DNA of 64,000 nt from JAWWOL01 sp963797535 (GTDB lineage Bacteria > Actinomycetota > Actinomycetes > JAWWOL01), in assembly GCA_963797535.1 (NCBI GenBank), contig CAWCPQ010000001.1, positions 2,046,001 through 2,110,000 on the forward strand. The letters run 5' to 3'. The notes beneath the pieces were generated by a model that saw only the letters and a list, made by a program, of their open reading frames with translations, was not told the origin of the DNA and searched no databases. Of this stretch, positions 15,974 through 23,688 are shown one piece after another; within the stretch, counting starts at the first letter, position 1, and each line of letters opens with the position of its first letter. A program made the position numbers and the translations under genes.

Positions 15974-16978
15974 GTGCCCCGCGCCCTCATCACCGGCATC
16001 ACCGGCCAGGACGGCCTCTACCTCGGCGAGCTGCTGGCCGCCAAGGGTTACGAGGTCTTCGGTCTCGTACGCGGCCAGAACAACCCCAAGCTGTCCACCG
16101 TCGAGGAGATCATTCCCTCGGTCCAGATGGTCGAGGGCGACCTTCGCGACCTGCCGTCGCTGATCGGCGCCCTCGAGGTCGCCCAGCCGGACGAGGTTTA
16201 CAACCTCGGGGCGATCTCGTTCGTCGGGCTGTCCTGGAAACAGGCCGAGCTGACCGGCGAGATCACCGGCATGGGCGTGCTGCGGATGCTGGAGGCCATC
16301 CGGATCCACACCCAGAACGACATGAGCAAGGTGCGCTTCTACCAGGCCTCGAGCTCGGAGATGTTCGGCAAGGTCCGCGAAGTGCCCCAGGTCGAGACCA
16401 CCGCGTTCCACCCGCGCTCCCCGTACGGCGTCGCCAAGACCTTCGGCCACTACATGACCGTCAACTACCGCGAGTCCTACAACGCCTACGCCTGCTCCGG
16501 CATCCTGTTCAACCACGAGTCCCCGCGTCGAGGGCTCGAGTTCGTCACCCGCAAGGTGACCAGGGCCGTGGCCCGGATCGCACTCGGGCTGCAGGAAAAC
16601 GTCGCGCTGGGCAACCTCGAGGCCCGTCGCGACTGGGGCTTCGCCGGAGACTACGTCGACGCGATGTGGCGGATGCTCCAACAGGGCCAGCCCGACGACT
16701 ACGTGATCGCCACCGGCGAGACGCACTCCATCCGCGAGCTGCTCGAGGTTGCGTTCGCCAGGGTCGGCATCGACGACTGGGAGACGCACGTCGTGCAGGA
16801 CCCGCGCTTCTTCCGCCCGGCCGAGGTCGACCTGCTCATCGGCGACCCGACCAAGGCAAAGGAGCAGCTCGGCTGGGAGCCCAAGGTCGGTTTCACCGAG
16901 CTGGTCGAGATGATGGTGGACGCCGACACCGCTGCCGAGCAGCGCCTGGCCCGCCACCGTCACAGCGACGAGGTCTGA
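15974..16978 (+). CDS. gmd: GDP-mannose 4,6-dehydratase
   Basis: A 334-aa extended SDR. It has TGITGQDGLYLGELL (NADP-binding GxxGxxG), NLGAISFVGLSW, SSSEMFGKVRE with the catalytic Thr/Glu region, SPYGVAKTF (YxxxK) and FNHESPRRGLEFVTRKVT, all diagnostic of Gmd rather than UDP-glucose epimerases. It converts GDP-mannose to GDP-4-keto-6-deoxy-mannose, precursor of GDP-fucose or GDP-rhamnose. GTG at 15974 follows a GGAG site. No partner reductase (Fcl/Rmd) lies beside it, so the pathway's second step must be elsewhere. ManB in this window could supply the GDP-mannose. Confidence 0.93.
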   Translation: MPRALITGITGQDGLYLGELLAAKGYEVFGLVRGQNNPKLSTVEEIIPSVQMVEGDLRDLPSLIGALEVAQPDEVYNLGAISFVGLSWKQAELTGEITGMGVLRMLEAIRIHTQNDMSKVRFYQASSSEMFGKVREVPQVETTAFHPRSPYGVAKTFGHYMTVNYRESYNAYACSGILFNHESPRRGLEFVTRKVTRAVARIALGLQENVALGNLEARRDWGFAGDYVDAMWRMLQQGQPDDYVIATGETHSIRELLEVAFARVGIDDWETHVVQDPRFFRPAEVDLLIGDPTKAKEQLGWEPKVGFTELVEMMVDADTAAEQRLARHRHSDEV

Positions 16979-17096
16979 GGCGCCCGGCCAGCCGGTTCCG
17001 GCCGCGCGGAGATAGCCCTCATCAATTCGCGGGTGGTGCCGACAGTTCAGGGTGAGGTCGACGGCCAACCGGGCCGCGCACGAGGAACGGGACGTC

Positions 17097-19286
17097 ATGA
17101 CTGTCGACCCCTCCGACGTTGCCCGCGAGCAGACCCTCGACGCGTTCCTGATGAGCTGCCTGCTCCACGACTCGAACGACCGGTTCTACTTCAAGGACCT
17201 CGACAGCAGGTTCCTGCGGGTGAGTGCCAGCCACGCTGCGTGGCTCGGGGCCAGCCCGGAGGAGATGGTCGGCACCTCGGACGCCGACTGGTTCGGCCCT
17301 GAGCACGCCCGCAAGGCCGCGGCTGACGAGCAGGAGATCATCCGCACCGGGACCGGCCTGATCAACATCAGTGAGCGCGAGACCTGGCCCGACCGCGCCG
17401 ACAGCTGGGTCAACTCGACCAAGCTGCCGCTGCGCTCCCCTGACGGCGACATCATCGGCACCTGGGGCATCTCGCGCAACGACACCGCCAGGGTGATGGC
17501 CGAACGGCTGCTCGCCGACCGCTCGACCAAGCTCGAGCAGGTGCAGGAGGAGCTCAAGAACGTCCTCGACGGCTCCCCGGACGGCATGATGCGGTTCGAC
17601 CGCGAGCTGCGCCACGTCTACGTCAACCCCGCAGCCGAGGCCTCGCTCGGGCTGACCCACGACGACGTCCTCGGCCTGACCAGCCGCGAGATCGGTCACC
17701 CGCCGGAGCACGAGGAGTGGGAGCGCTCGCTGCGCCAGGTCTTCGAGACCGGCACCGGGACCGAGCTCGAGTACGTCGCTCACGTCGACGCCAGAGCCCG
17801 CTGGTTCCAGGCCCGGATGGTGCCGGAGCTGCAAGCGGACGGATCCGTCGGTGGGGTCCTGGTGGCCGTACGCGACTTCACCGACCGCAAGCGGGCCGAG
17901 GAGGCGCTGGCCTTCCAGGCCGGCCACGATCCGCTGACCGGCCTGGCCAACCGCGCGCTGTTTCTCGACCGGGTGTCGCAGGCCCTGCTCCGCCTCCAGC
18001 GGGAGAACGGGCTGATCGGCATGCTGTTCCTCGACCTCGACCGGTTCAAGAGCGTCAACGACACCCTCGGTCACGCGGCTGGCGACTGGTACCTCACGCA
18101 GGTCGGCCAACGGGTACGCGACGCCGCGCGCCGCTCGGACACCGTTGCCCGCTTCGGCGGCGACGAGTTCGTCGTGCTGTGCGAGGGCCTGACCAGCGAC
18201 GAGGACATCGCGATCATCGCGGCCAGGGTCAGCGACGCGCTCGCAGAGCCGCTGGTCTACCGCGGCCGGACGTTGCCGATCCGCGCCAGCATCGGCATCG
18301 TGACCGGAACCGCCGGCACCCTCGGCGTCGACGACGCCGAACGGCTGGTCGCTGACGCGGATGCCGCGATGTACCAGGCGAAGCACCAAGGCGGAGGCTG
18401 CTACCGGTTCTTCGACGCCGGCCTGCGCGACCGGGCGCTCGCCAGGGCGAGCCTGCTGGGCGAGCTGCAGGAGGCGCTCGAACGCGACGAGTTCGTGCTG
18501 CACTACCAACCCGTGCTCCGGCTGGCCGACCAGAGCTGTGTGGGCGTCGAAGCCCTCATCCGCTGGCAGCACCCGACCCGTGGGCTGTTGCATCCGGCGT
18601 CGTTCCTCGAGGTCGCCGAGCAGTCGTCGTTCATGATCGACCTGGGTGCGTGGGTGATCGAGACGGCCTGCCGACAGCTCGCCGCGTGGTCCGGCCGCAG
18701 CGGCCACCCCCCGGTGACCATGGCCGTCAACGTCTCCGCCAAGCAGCTCGCCTCGCCAGGCTTGGTGCAGGTGGTGGCCGACGCGATCCACCGCCACCGG
18801 CTCGACCCGGCCACCCTCTGCCTCGAGATCACCGAGACTGCGCTGCTCGAGGAAAGTGACGTCGTACCGCAGACTTTCGCCGGCCTGATCGCGCTCGGGG
18901 TGCAGATCGCGCTCGACGACTTCGGTACGGGCTACTCCTCCCTCGCGCACCTGCGCAGGTTCCCGGTCCACATCCTCAAGGTCGACCGCAGCTTCGTCAG
19001 TGGACTCAACGACACCGAGGGAGACCTCGTCATCGTCGGGGCCGTCACCGCCATGGCTCGAGCCCTCGGCATCACCACGGTGGCCGAGGGCCTGGAGACC
19101 GGGGAGCAGCTCGCCCTGCTGGCCGGTATGGGATGCGACCACGCCCAGGGCTACCTGTTCTCCCGACCGATCGACGCTGAGCAGATGCGGGAGCTTCTCG
19201 ACGCCGAGCCGACGTACGAACCGGCGCAGCCGCAGGTGCCGAGTGCCAGGACGCCTCAGGACCGCATCGTCACCGACGGCAGGTAG
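17097..19286 (+). CDS. PAS-PAS-GGDEF-EAL cyclic-di-GMP turnover protein
   Basis: 729 aa from the ATG preceded by GAGGAA. The first PAS domain covers residues about 20-130 (FYFKDLDSRFLRVSASHAAW), the second about 160-270, the GGDEF domain about 275-440 with intact GGDEF at 354-358, and the EAL domain from about 450 with EAL at 485. EAL catalytic residues appear conserved (ITETALLEES, DDFGTGYSSLAHLRRF, KVDRSFV, GYLFSRP). Both synthesis and hydrolysis of c-di-GMP therefore look possible, gated by ligands of the PAS domains. No membrane segment, so cytoplasmic. Its 3' end overlaps the convergent flavoprotein gene by 31 bp. Confidence 0.92.
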   Translation: MTVDPSDVAREQTLDAFLMSCLLHDSNDRFYFKDLDSRFLRVSASHAAWLGASPEEMVGTSDADWFGPEHARKAAADEQEIIRTGTGLINISERETWPDRADSWVNSTKLPLRSPDGDIIGTWGISRNDTARVMAERLLADRSTKLEQVQEELKNVLDGSPDGMMRFDRELRHVYVNPAAEASLGLTHDDVLGLTSREIGHPPEHEEWERSLRQVFETGTGTELEYVAHVDARARWFQARMVPELQADGSVGGVLVAVRDFTDRKRAEEALAFQAGHDPLTGLANRALFLDRVSQALLRLQRENGLIGMLFLDLDRFKSVNDTLGHAAGDWYLTQVGQRVRDAARRSDTVARFGGDEFVVLCEGLTSDEDIAIIAARVSDALAEPLVYRGRTLPIRASIGIVTGTAGTLGVDDAERLVADADAAMYQAKHQGGGCYRFFDAGLRDRALARASLLGELQEALERDEFVLHYQPVLRLADQSCVGVEALIRWQHPTRGLLHPASFLEVAEQSSFMIDLGAWVIETACRQLAAWSGRSGHPPVTMAVNVSAKQLASPGLVQVVADAIHRHRLDPATLCLEITETALLEESDVVPQTFAGLIALGVQIALDDFGTGYSSLAHLRRFPVHILKVDRSFVSGLNDTEGDLVIVGAVTAMARALGITTVAEGLETGEQLALLAGMGCDHAQGYLFSRPIDAEQMRELLDAEPTYEPAQPQVPSARTPQDRIVTDGR

Positions 19287-20452
19287 TCCGCCGGATCGAC
19301 ATCGCTGCGGCCGATCAACTTCATCCCACGCCGAAACTCCCGGCCGTTGTCGACAGTGACGACGGCCCGAAGCACCCTGTCCCGCAGGAAATAGGCGGCG
19401 AACGGGTCGCCCCGCTGGACGAGGTGATCGTCCGGGCCGTGCTGGCCCGCGTACTGCAGGTGATGGCCGTACTGCGTGGTCCAGAACCAGCTGGGTTCAG
19501 CACTCGGCGGGTCAATTCCGACGATGGCAAGTGCACAACGACGCCCCTGGGCGATGGCCGACATGTAGTGCTCCACCCGAACGTGACGACCGGTGCTCCC
19601 GTCCCAGACAGCGGCGAGATCGCCTGCTGCGTATACATTCTCAGCACTGGTCCGCAGCGCAGAGTCGACGCCGACGCCACCCGCGGCCAGGTGCAGGGGC
19701 ACGTCGTGCAGCCATTCGACGGCGGGTCTGGCGCCCACGCCAACGACGACCAGATCGGCGTCCAGGACGCGACCATCACTCAGCACCACGCCCTCGACGG
19801 AACGCTTTCCTGTGACGGCTGCGACACCGACGCCGGGCAGGATGGTGACCCCGCGTTCCTCGTGCCAACCTCGCACCAGCGCACTGAGCTCGGCTCCAAG
19901 TACGCGCCACAACGGTCCCGCCTCCGTGTCGACGCCGGTGACGTCCAGCCCCAGCTCGCGCAGCGAGGCCATCACCTCGCAGCCGATGAACCCCATCCCG
20001 ACCACGACCGCGTTTCGCGCACCTGCCGCGGCCGAGGCCAACGACTGAGCATCGTCGAGCGTGCGCAGCTGGTGGACCCCCGGCAAGTCGATGCCGGGAA
20101 CTGCCGGTCGGAGATTGGCGCTGCCGGTAGCCAGCACCAGCGAGTCGTACGCGACGCTGTCACCGTCGCCGAGAAGCACGCGGCGATGGTCGAGGTCGAC
20201 GCCGACAGCAGTCGCACCGAGGCGCAGCCCAATGCCGGCGTCGTCGTACTCCTGCTGCCCCGCAACGAGAAGCTCGTCCGACTGGACCGAACCGACGAGG
20301 AATCTCTTGCTGAGCTCCGGTCGCTCGTACGGCAGCTGGGCCTCAGCGCCGATGAGAGTCACCGGCGCAGCGAAACCCGCCCGGCGCAGCGCCAGAGCCG
20401 TGTGGGCGCCGGCCAGGCTGGCGCCCACGATCACGGCTCCGGCGCTGTTCAT
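19256..20452 (-). CDS. Ferredoxin-reductase-like FAD/NAD(P) oxidoreductase
   Basis: 398 aa from the ATG at 20452, which overlaps the Rieske stop (ATGA). It has the FAD motif VIVGASLAGAHTALALR, YERPELSKRFL typical of putidaredoxin/BphA4-type reductases, ATGSANLRP, the NAD(P) motif VVVGMGFIGCEVMASL and YAAGDLAAVWDG. It should pass electrons from NAD(P)H to an iron-sulfur protein, most simply the Rieske protein encoded just upstream. No oxygenase is nearby, so the final acceptor is open. Regulation by the divergent SufR-like protein is inferred. Confidence 0.9.
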   Translation of the reverse strand: MNSAGAVIVGASLAGAHTALALRRAGFAAPVTLIGAEAQLPYERPELSKRFLVGSVQSDELLVAGQQEYDDAGIGLRLGATAVGVDLDHRRVLLGDGDSVAYDSLVLATGSANLRPAVPGIDLPGVHQLRTLDDAQSLASAAAGARNAVVVGMGFIGCEVMASLRELGLDVTGVDTEAGPLWRVLGAELSALVRGWHEERGVTILPGVGVAAVTGKRSVEGVVLSDGRVLDADLVVVGVGARPAVEWLHDVPLHLAAGGVGVDSALRTSAENVYAAGDLAAVWDGSTGRHVRVEHYMSAIAQGRRCALAIVGIDPPSAEPSWFWTTQYGHHLQYAGQHGPDDHLVQRGDPFAAYFLRDRVLRAVVTVDNGREFRRGMKLIGRSDVDPADYLPSVTMRS

Positions 20453-20748
20453 CGGCTCAGCTCCAGCCGACCGTCGACCACGTCGACCTTCCAGACGCCC
20501 ACCGGCCGCTCGGGCGGCCCCGACACGACCGCACCCGTGCGCAGGTCGAAGGTGCCGAAGTGGCACGGACACACGACGGTGTCACCTTCGACGTCCCCGT
20601 CGGACAAGGAGCAGCCCGCGTGGGTACAGGTGTCGTCCACCGCGTGGAGGATGCCGTCGACCATGGCCACGGCAACGGCTTCACCGTCCACCTCGACCTT
20701 GGCGATCGTGCCCTCGCTCGGCAGGACCAGCGGATCGGTCGGACTCAC
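20449..20748 (-). CDS. Rieske-type [2Fe-2S] ferredoxin
   Basis: 99 aa from the GTG at 20748, whose G-T-G-A overlaps the stop of the preceding micro-ORF. It contains both Rieske boxes: CTHAGCSLSDG (C-x-H) and CPCHFGTFDLRTG (C-x2-H), typical of soluble bacterial Rieske ferredoxins of dioxygenase or NirD type. A longer frame to 20811 exists but lacks a ribosome site and overlaps the micro-ORF. It transfers electrons in the cytoplasm, probably with the downstream reductase. Confidence 0.88.
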   Translation of the reverse strand: MSPTDPLVLPSEGTIAKVEVDGEAVAVAMVDGILHAVDDTCTHAGCSLSDGDVEGDTVVCPCHFGTFDLRTGAVVSGPPERPVGVWKVDVVDGRLELSR

Positions 20749-20813
20749 TGCTCGCCCGCGTCCTTGTCGTTGTCGGTGTTGCTCGACGTCTCGCATCCGC
20801 ACTCTCGGCACAT
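20745..20813 (-). CDS. Cys-rich 22-aa micro-ORF leading the Rieske operon
   Basis: The ATG at 20813 has an AGAGGAG ribosome site 8 nt upstream, better than that of the Rieske gene itself. The peptide starts MCRECGC (Cys 2, 5 and 7) and is then polar and acidic (TSSNTDNDKDAGEQ) up to a TGA that overlaps the Rieske GTG. The CxxCxC cluster could bind iron-sulfur, zinc or nickel; the start resembles the Cys motif at the N-terminus of HypB. It may be a metal-binding peptide or a translational leader that senses cysteine. No family is known to me. Confidence 0.55.
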   Translation of the reverse strand: MCRECGCETSSNTDNDKDAGEQ

Positions 20814-20842
20814 GACCTGCTCCTCTGCTCGTTGACGATTAC

Positions 20843-20863
20843 TTACAACGTCTCTTGTTGTAA
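20843..20863. promoter_or_regulatory. SufR-like operator TTACAAC-N7-GTTGTAA
   Basis: A perfect dyad with 7-bp arms lies between the regulator gene and the Rieske operon. Its core CAAC-N7-GTTG closely resembles the CAAC-N6-GTTG site described for cyanobacterial SufR. It overlaps the putative -10 of the leftward promoter. A further CAACGGTTGT sequence at about 20883-20892 may be a second half-site near the rightward promoter. Confidence 0.6.
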
Positions 20864-20885
20864 TGCAGTTCGAAAGATACGTCAA
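20857..20885 (-). promoter_or_regulatory. Promoter TTGACG-N17-TACAAC of the micro-ORF/Rieske operon
   Basis: Reading leftward, TTGACG (20885-20880) and TACAAC (20862-20857) are 17 bp apart. The -10 lies within the inverted repeat, so a bound regulator would repress. The -10 is not a strong match, hence moderate confidence. Confidence 0.45.
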
Positions 20886-20905
20886 CGGTTGTAGGCAAAA
20901 AGAGA

Positions 20906-20911
20906 TAGACT
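20906..20911 (+). promoter_or_regulatory. -10 box TAGACT of the SufR-like regulator gene
   Basis: TAGACT ends 6 nt before the GTG at 20918 with no ribosome site, consistent with a leaderless transcript. Confidence 0.45.
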
Positions 20912-20917
20912 CCGAGC

Positions 20918-21595
20918 GTGGGAGTCGCGGAAGAGGTCGAGGCGCTGGGCGTGCTCATGGAGCCGCAGCGGCGCCGTGTGTACGAGTTCCTCGCCGCCAG
21001 CACCGAATCGGTCTCGCTGACCGAGGCCTCGGAGGCGCTCGAGATCGGGCGCACCCTGTGCGCCTTCCACCTGAACAAGCTGGTCGAGGCCGGGTTCGTG
21101 GAGGTCACCACCCCCGAGAGCGGCCGCCGGGGCCGGCCGGCCCAGCGGTACACCGCGAGCCGACGCGAGATCAGCGCAAGTGTCCCGGCCCGGCACTACG
21201 AGCTGGTCGCGCAGGTGCTGCTCTCGGCAGCCAACGAGCAGCAGCCGGCCGAACCTCTGGCCACAGCAAGTACGAGGGTCGCTCGGCGCCTCGGCGAGGT
21301 CGTCGGGCTGCAGCATCGCAGCGCCAGGCCCGTGCGCACGGAGCGCGGGCGTCAGTCAACGGTGCTGCGGCTGCTGGACCACCTCGGCTACCAGCCTCGC
21401 ACCGAGGCCACCCAGACGGTCCTGCGCAACTGCCCGTTCGACCGCCTCCGCGACACGAACTGCGACCTCGTCTGCGGCATCAACCACGCGCTGGCCGAGG
21501 GCTACCTCGACGGCCTGGGCTTCAGCGACGAGCTCTCAGCCGAGCTGCGCCCGAGCCCCGACCACTGCTGCGTCGTGGTGACCACGAAGGCTTGA
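20918..21595 (+). CDS. SufR-like winged-helix regulator with C-terminal Cys cluster
   Basis: 225 aa. The N-terminal winged helix (MEPQRRRVYEFLAASTESVSLTEASEAL, then HLNKLVEAGFVEV and GRRGRPAQRYT) is of the ArsR/DeoR kind used by SufR. The C-terminal half has the family's metal-site pattern: Cys 172 (NCPFDRL), 182 (NCDLVCG), 186 and 217/218 (DHCCVV). Such Cys bind a [4Fe-4S] or [2Fe-2S] cluster and make DNA binding redox-sensitive. There is no suf operon here; the divergent target is the micro-ORF-Rieske-reductase operon through the CAAC/GTTG dyad. Inference from motif and location. Confidence 0.8.
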   Translation: MGVAEEVEALGVLMEPQRRRVYEFLAASTESVSLTEASEALEIGRTLCAFHLNKLVEAGFVEVTTPESGRRGRPAQRYTASRREISASVPARHYELVAQVLLSAANEQQPAEPLATASTRVARRLGEVVGLQHRSARPVRTERGRQSTVLRLLDHLGYQPRTEATQTVLRNCPFDRLRDTNCDLVCGINHALAEGYLDGLGFSDELSAELRPSPDHCCVVVTTKA

Positions 21596-21605
21596 TCCAG
21601 CTGGG

Positions 21606-22673
21606 CTAGCCGTCGGTGGAGAACCGCACTGCGCAGTCACCCAGGACGGCGCCGGTCCACACCCGCACTCCGTTGAGCAGCTCGTTGTGGGCGCCGACGC
21701 GGGCGCCGTCGCCGATGACCGCGTGGCGGATGACAGTGCCGGCGCCGATGACGGCGTCGACCCCGATCACCGAGGCCTCGACGACAGCGCCGGCACCGAT
21801 GTGGGCTCCGTCGAACACCACACTCCGGGTCACGACTGCGCCGGCCTCAACCACAGCGCCAGCCCCGATTGCCGCGCCAGCAGACAAAGTAGCGTCCGGC
21901 GCAACCGAAGCCCCATCGAGTACGAGGAACTCCGCCGGCGATGCCACCGCGGGCGACGGTGCCAGGCCGGTCACCAGGTCGCACGACCCCTTGACGAAAG
22001 CGGCCGGCGTACCCAGGTCGAGCCAGTAGGACGTGTCGACGAACCCGACGACGACCTCACCGGCGGACAGCAGACCGGGGAACGTCTCGCGTTCGACGGA
22101 GACCGGGCGGCCGACCGGGATGGCGTCGATCACCGAGCGACGGAAGACGTAGCAGCCGGCGTTGATCCGGTTGGTGACCGGGTGCGGGTCTTTCTCGAGG
22201 AAGGCCGTGACCCGGCCGTCGGCGTCGGTGGTCACGCAGCCGAACGCACGCGGGTCCTCGACCTCGGTGAGGTAGAGCGTGACGGCGGCCGATGCTGACG
22301 CGTGCAGGGCCAGCTGTGCCGTGATGTCGTGCCCGGACAGCACGTCGCCGTTGAAGATCACAACCGGGTCGTCGGGGCCGCCGCGCAGCTGGGAGGCGAC
22401 GTTGCGGATGCCACCGCCGGTGCCGAGCGGCTCGGTCTCGGTGACGTACTCCAGGTCGATCCCGAGCGCCGATCCGTCGCCGAAGTGAGCCTCGAAGACC
22501 TCAGCCTTGTACGAGGTCGCCAGGATCACGTGGTCGATGCCGGCGGCCTTGGCCTGCGCCAGCTGGTGGTGAATGAACGGCACTCCGGCGGCCGGCAGCA
22601 TCGGCTTGGGCGTGGTTGAGGTCAGCGGCCGCAGCCGGGTTCCCTGGCCACCCACCAGCAGGATCGCGTCGAT
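21606..22673 (-). CDS. manB: Mannose-1-phosphate guanylyltransferase-like nucleotidyltransferase (rare ATC start?)
   Basis: The nucleotidyltransferase motif ILLVGGQGTRLRPLTSTTPKPML opens the protein, followed by FNGDVLSGHD, EKDPHPVTNRINAGCYVF, SYWLDLGTP and a C-terminal left-handed hexapeptide helix (IGAGAVVEAGAVV). It makes GDP-mannose (or a related NDP-sugar) from the sugar phosphate and GTP. The first ordinary start, GTG at 22655, would cut off the conserved strand before GGxGTRL. ATC at 22673 restores it and lies 7 nt after GGAGGA, so either ATC is the start (355 aa) or one base is missing. It follows wbbL as in mycobacteria. Confidence 0.8.
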   Translation of the reverse strand: MDAILLVGGQGTRLRPLTSTTPKPMLPAAGVPFIHHQLAQAKAAGIDHVILATSYKAEVFEAHFGDGSALGIDLEYVTETEPLGTGGGIRNVASQLRGGPDDPVVIFNGDVLSGHDITAQLALHASASAAVTLYLTEVEDPRAFGCVTTDADGRVTAFLEKDPHPVTNRINAGCYVFRRSVIDAIPVGRPVSVERETFPGLLSAGEVVVGFVDTSYWLDLGTPAAFVKGSCDLVTGLAPSPAVASPAEFLVLDGASVAPDATLSAGAAIGAGAVVEAGAVVTRSVVFDGAHIGAGAVVEASVIGVDAVIGAGTVIRHAVIGDGARVGAHNELLNGVRVWTGAVLGDCAVRFSTDG

Positions 22674-22731
22674 CGGTCAGTCCTCCGTGCTCGTCCACTG
22701 TGTCCGAACCGATCGTACGGGGGTCGCTGGG

Positions 22732-23688
22732 TCAGCCCGGCAGCGCGTCCGCGGATCGGGTCGGCTTGGCCCCGGCGCCGATGGCGGGCACCAGCCTGGC
22801 GAACGCGTAGCGTGCGAGCAGGCCGGCGGCCAGCAGGAGCCGTACCGGCGCCCACTTCGGACCGGAGTACTTGCGGGACAGGTAGCGATAGGCACTGCGG
22901 TGGTGGGCCCGAAGCATCACCGGCGAGCGGCCGGCGCTGGTCTCGGTGGCATGCCCGCCTTCGTGAGTGACCCTGGCGGACGGAACGTAGACGTTCTGCC
23001 AGCCCGCGTGCAGCAACCGCTCGCACAGGTCGGTGTCCTCGAAGTACATGAAGTAGTCGGTGTCGAAGCCGCCGATCGCCTCGAAGACGTCCCGGCGCAG
23101 CAACAGACAGGACCCGGACAGCCAGCCGTCGATCGCCCGCTCCTCGGCCACTCCACGCTCGCGCCGGTAGGACGCGGTCCACGGGTTGCTCGGCCAGATC
23201 CAGCCGAGCAGGGCGTGCGCGGTCCCCCGGCCCAGCGACGGGAAGCCGCGGGCGGAGGGATAGAGCTCGTTGTCCGGCGTACGGATGCCGGGCCCCAGCG
23301 CCGCCGCCCTGGGCCAGCGTTTGGCGGCTGCGAGCAGCTCATCCAACGCTCCCGTGTCCCAGATCACGTCGGGGTTGGCGACCAGGAGCCAGTCCTGGGT
23401 GGCCCCGCGGGCGCCGATGTTGGCAGCAGCCCCGTAGCCGAGGTTGCCGCCGGTGGGCACCAGAGTGATCCGATGGGTGCCCTCGGCCGCCGCCGCCTTC
23501 TCGGGAGCGCCGTCGGTCGAGCCGTTGTCCGCGAGCACGACCTCGTACGGCGCGCTGGTCGCCACCTCGAGCGACTTCAGGAACGAACCGAGGTGCTCGC
23601 CGGGCGAGTAGGTGACGATGACGACGCGCAGGTCGACGTCACCGGGCGACGGAGTCTCAACGTCACCTGGACCGTACGGGTCGTTCAC
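22732..23688 (-). CDS. wbbL: WbbL-type rhamnosyltransferase (GT2)
   Basis: 318 aa from a GTG overlapping the upstream stop (GTGA). It resembles mycobacterial WbbL along its length: VIVTYSPGEHLGSFLKSLEV, LADNGSTDGAPE, PTGGNLGYGAAANIGA, LLVANPDVIW, WPRAAALGP, SARGFPSL, WPSNPWTASYRRE, GWLSGSCLLLRRDVFEAIGG and YFMYFEDTDLCERLLHAGW. In mycobacteria this enzyme adds L-rhamnose to decaprenyl-PP-GlcNAc to form the arabinogalactan linker. Here it probably starts a wall polysaccharide at the inner membrane face. The mycobacterial neighbour rmlD is missing; a GT4 gene precedes it instead. Confidence 0.85.
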   Translation of the reverse strand: MNDPYGPGDVETPSPGDVDLRVVIVTYSPGEHLGSFLKSLEVATSAPYEVVLADNGSTDGAPEKAAAAEGTHRITLVPTGGNLGYGAAANIGARGATQDWLLVANPDVIWDTGALDELLAAAKRWPRAAALGPGIRTPDNELYPSARGFPSLGRGTAHALLGWIWPSNPWTASYRRERGVAEERAIDGWLSGSCLLLRRDVFEAIGGFDTDYFMYFEDTDLCERLLHAGWQNVYVPSARVTHEGGHATETSAGRSPVMLRAHHRSAYRYLSRKYSGPKWAPVRLLLAAGLLARYAFARLVPAIGAGAKPTRSADALPG

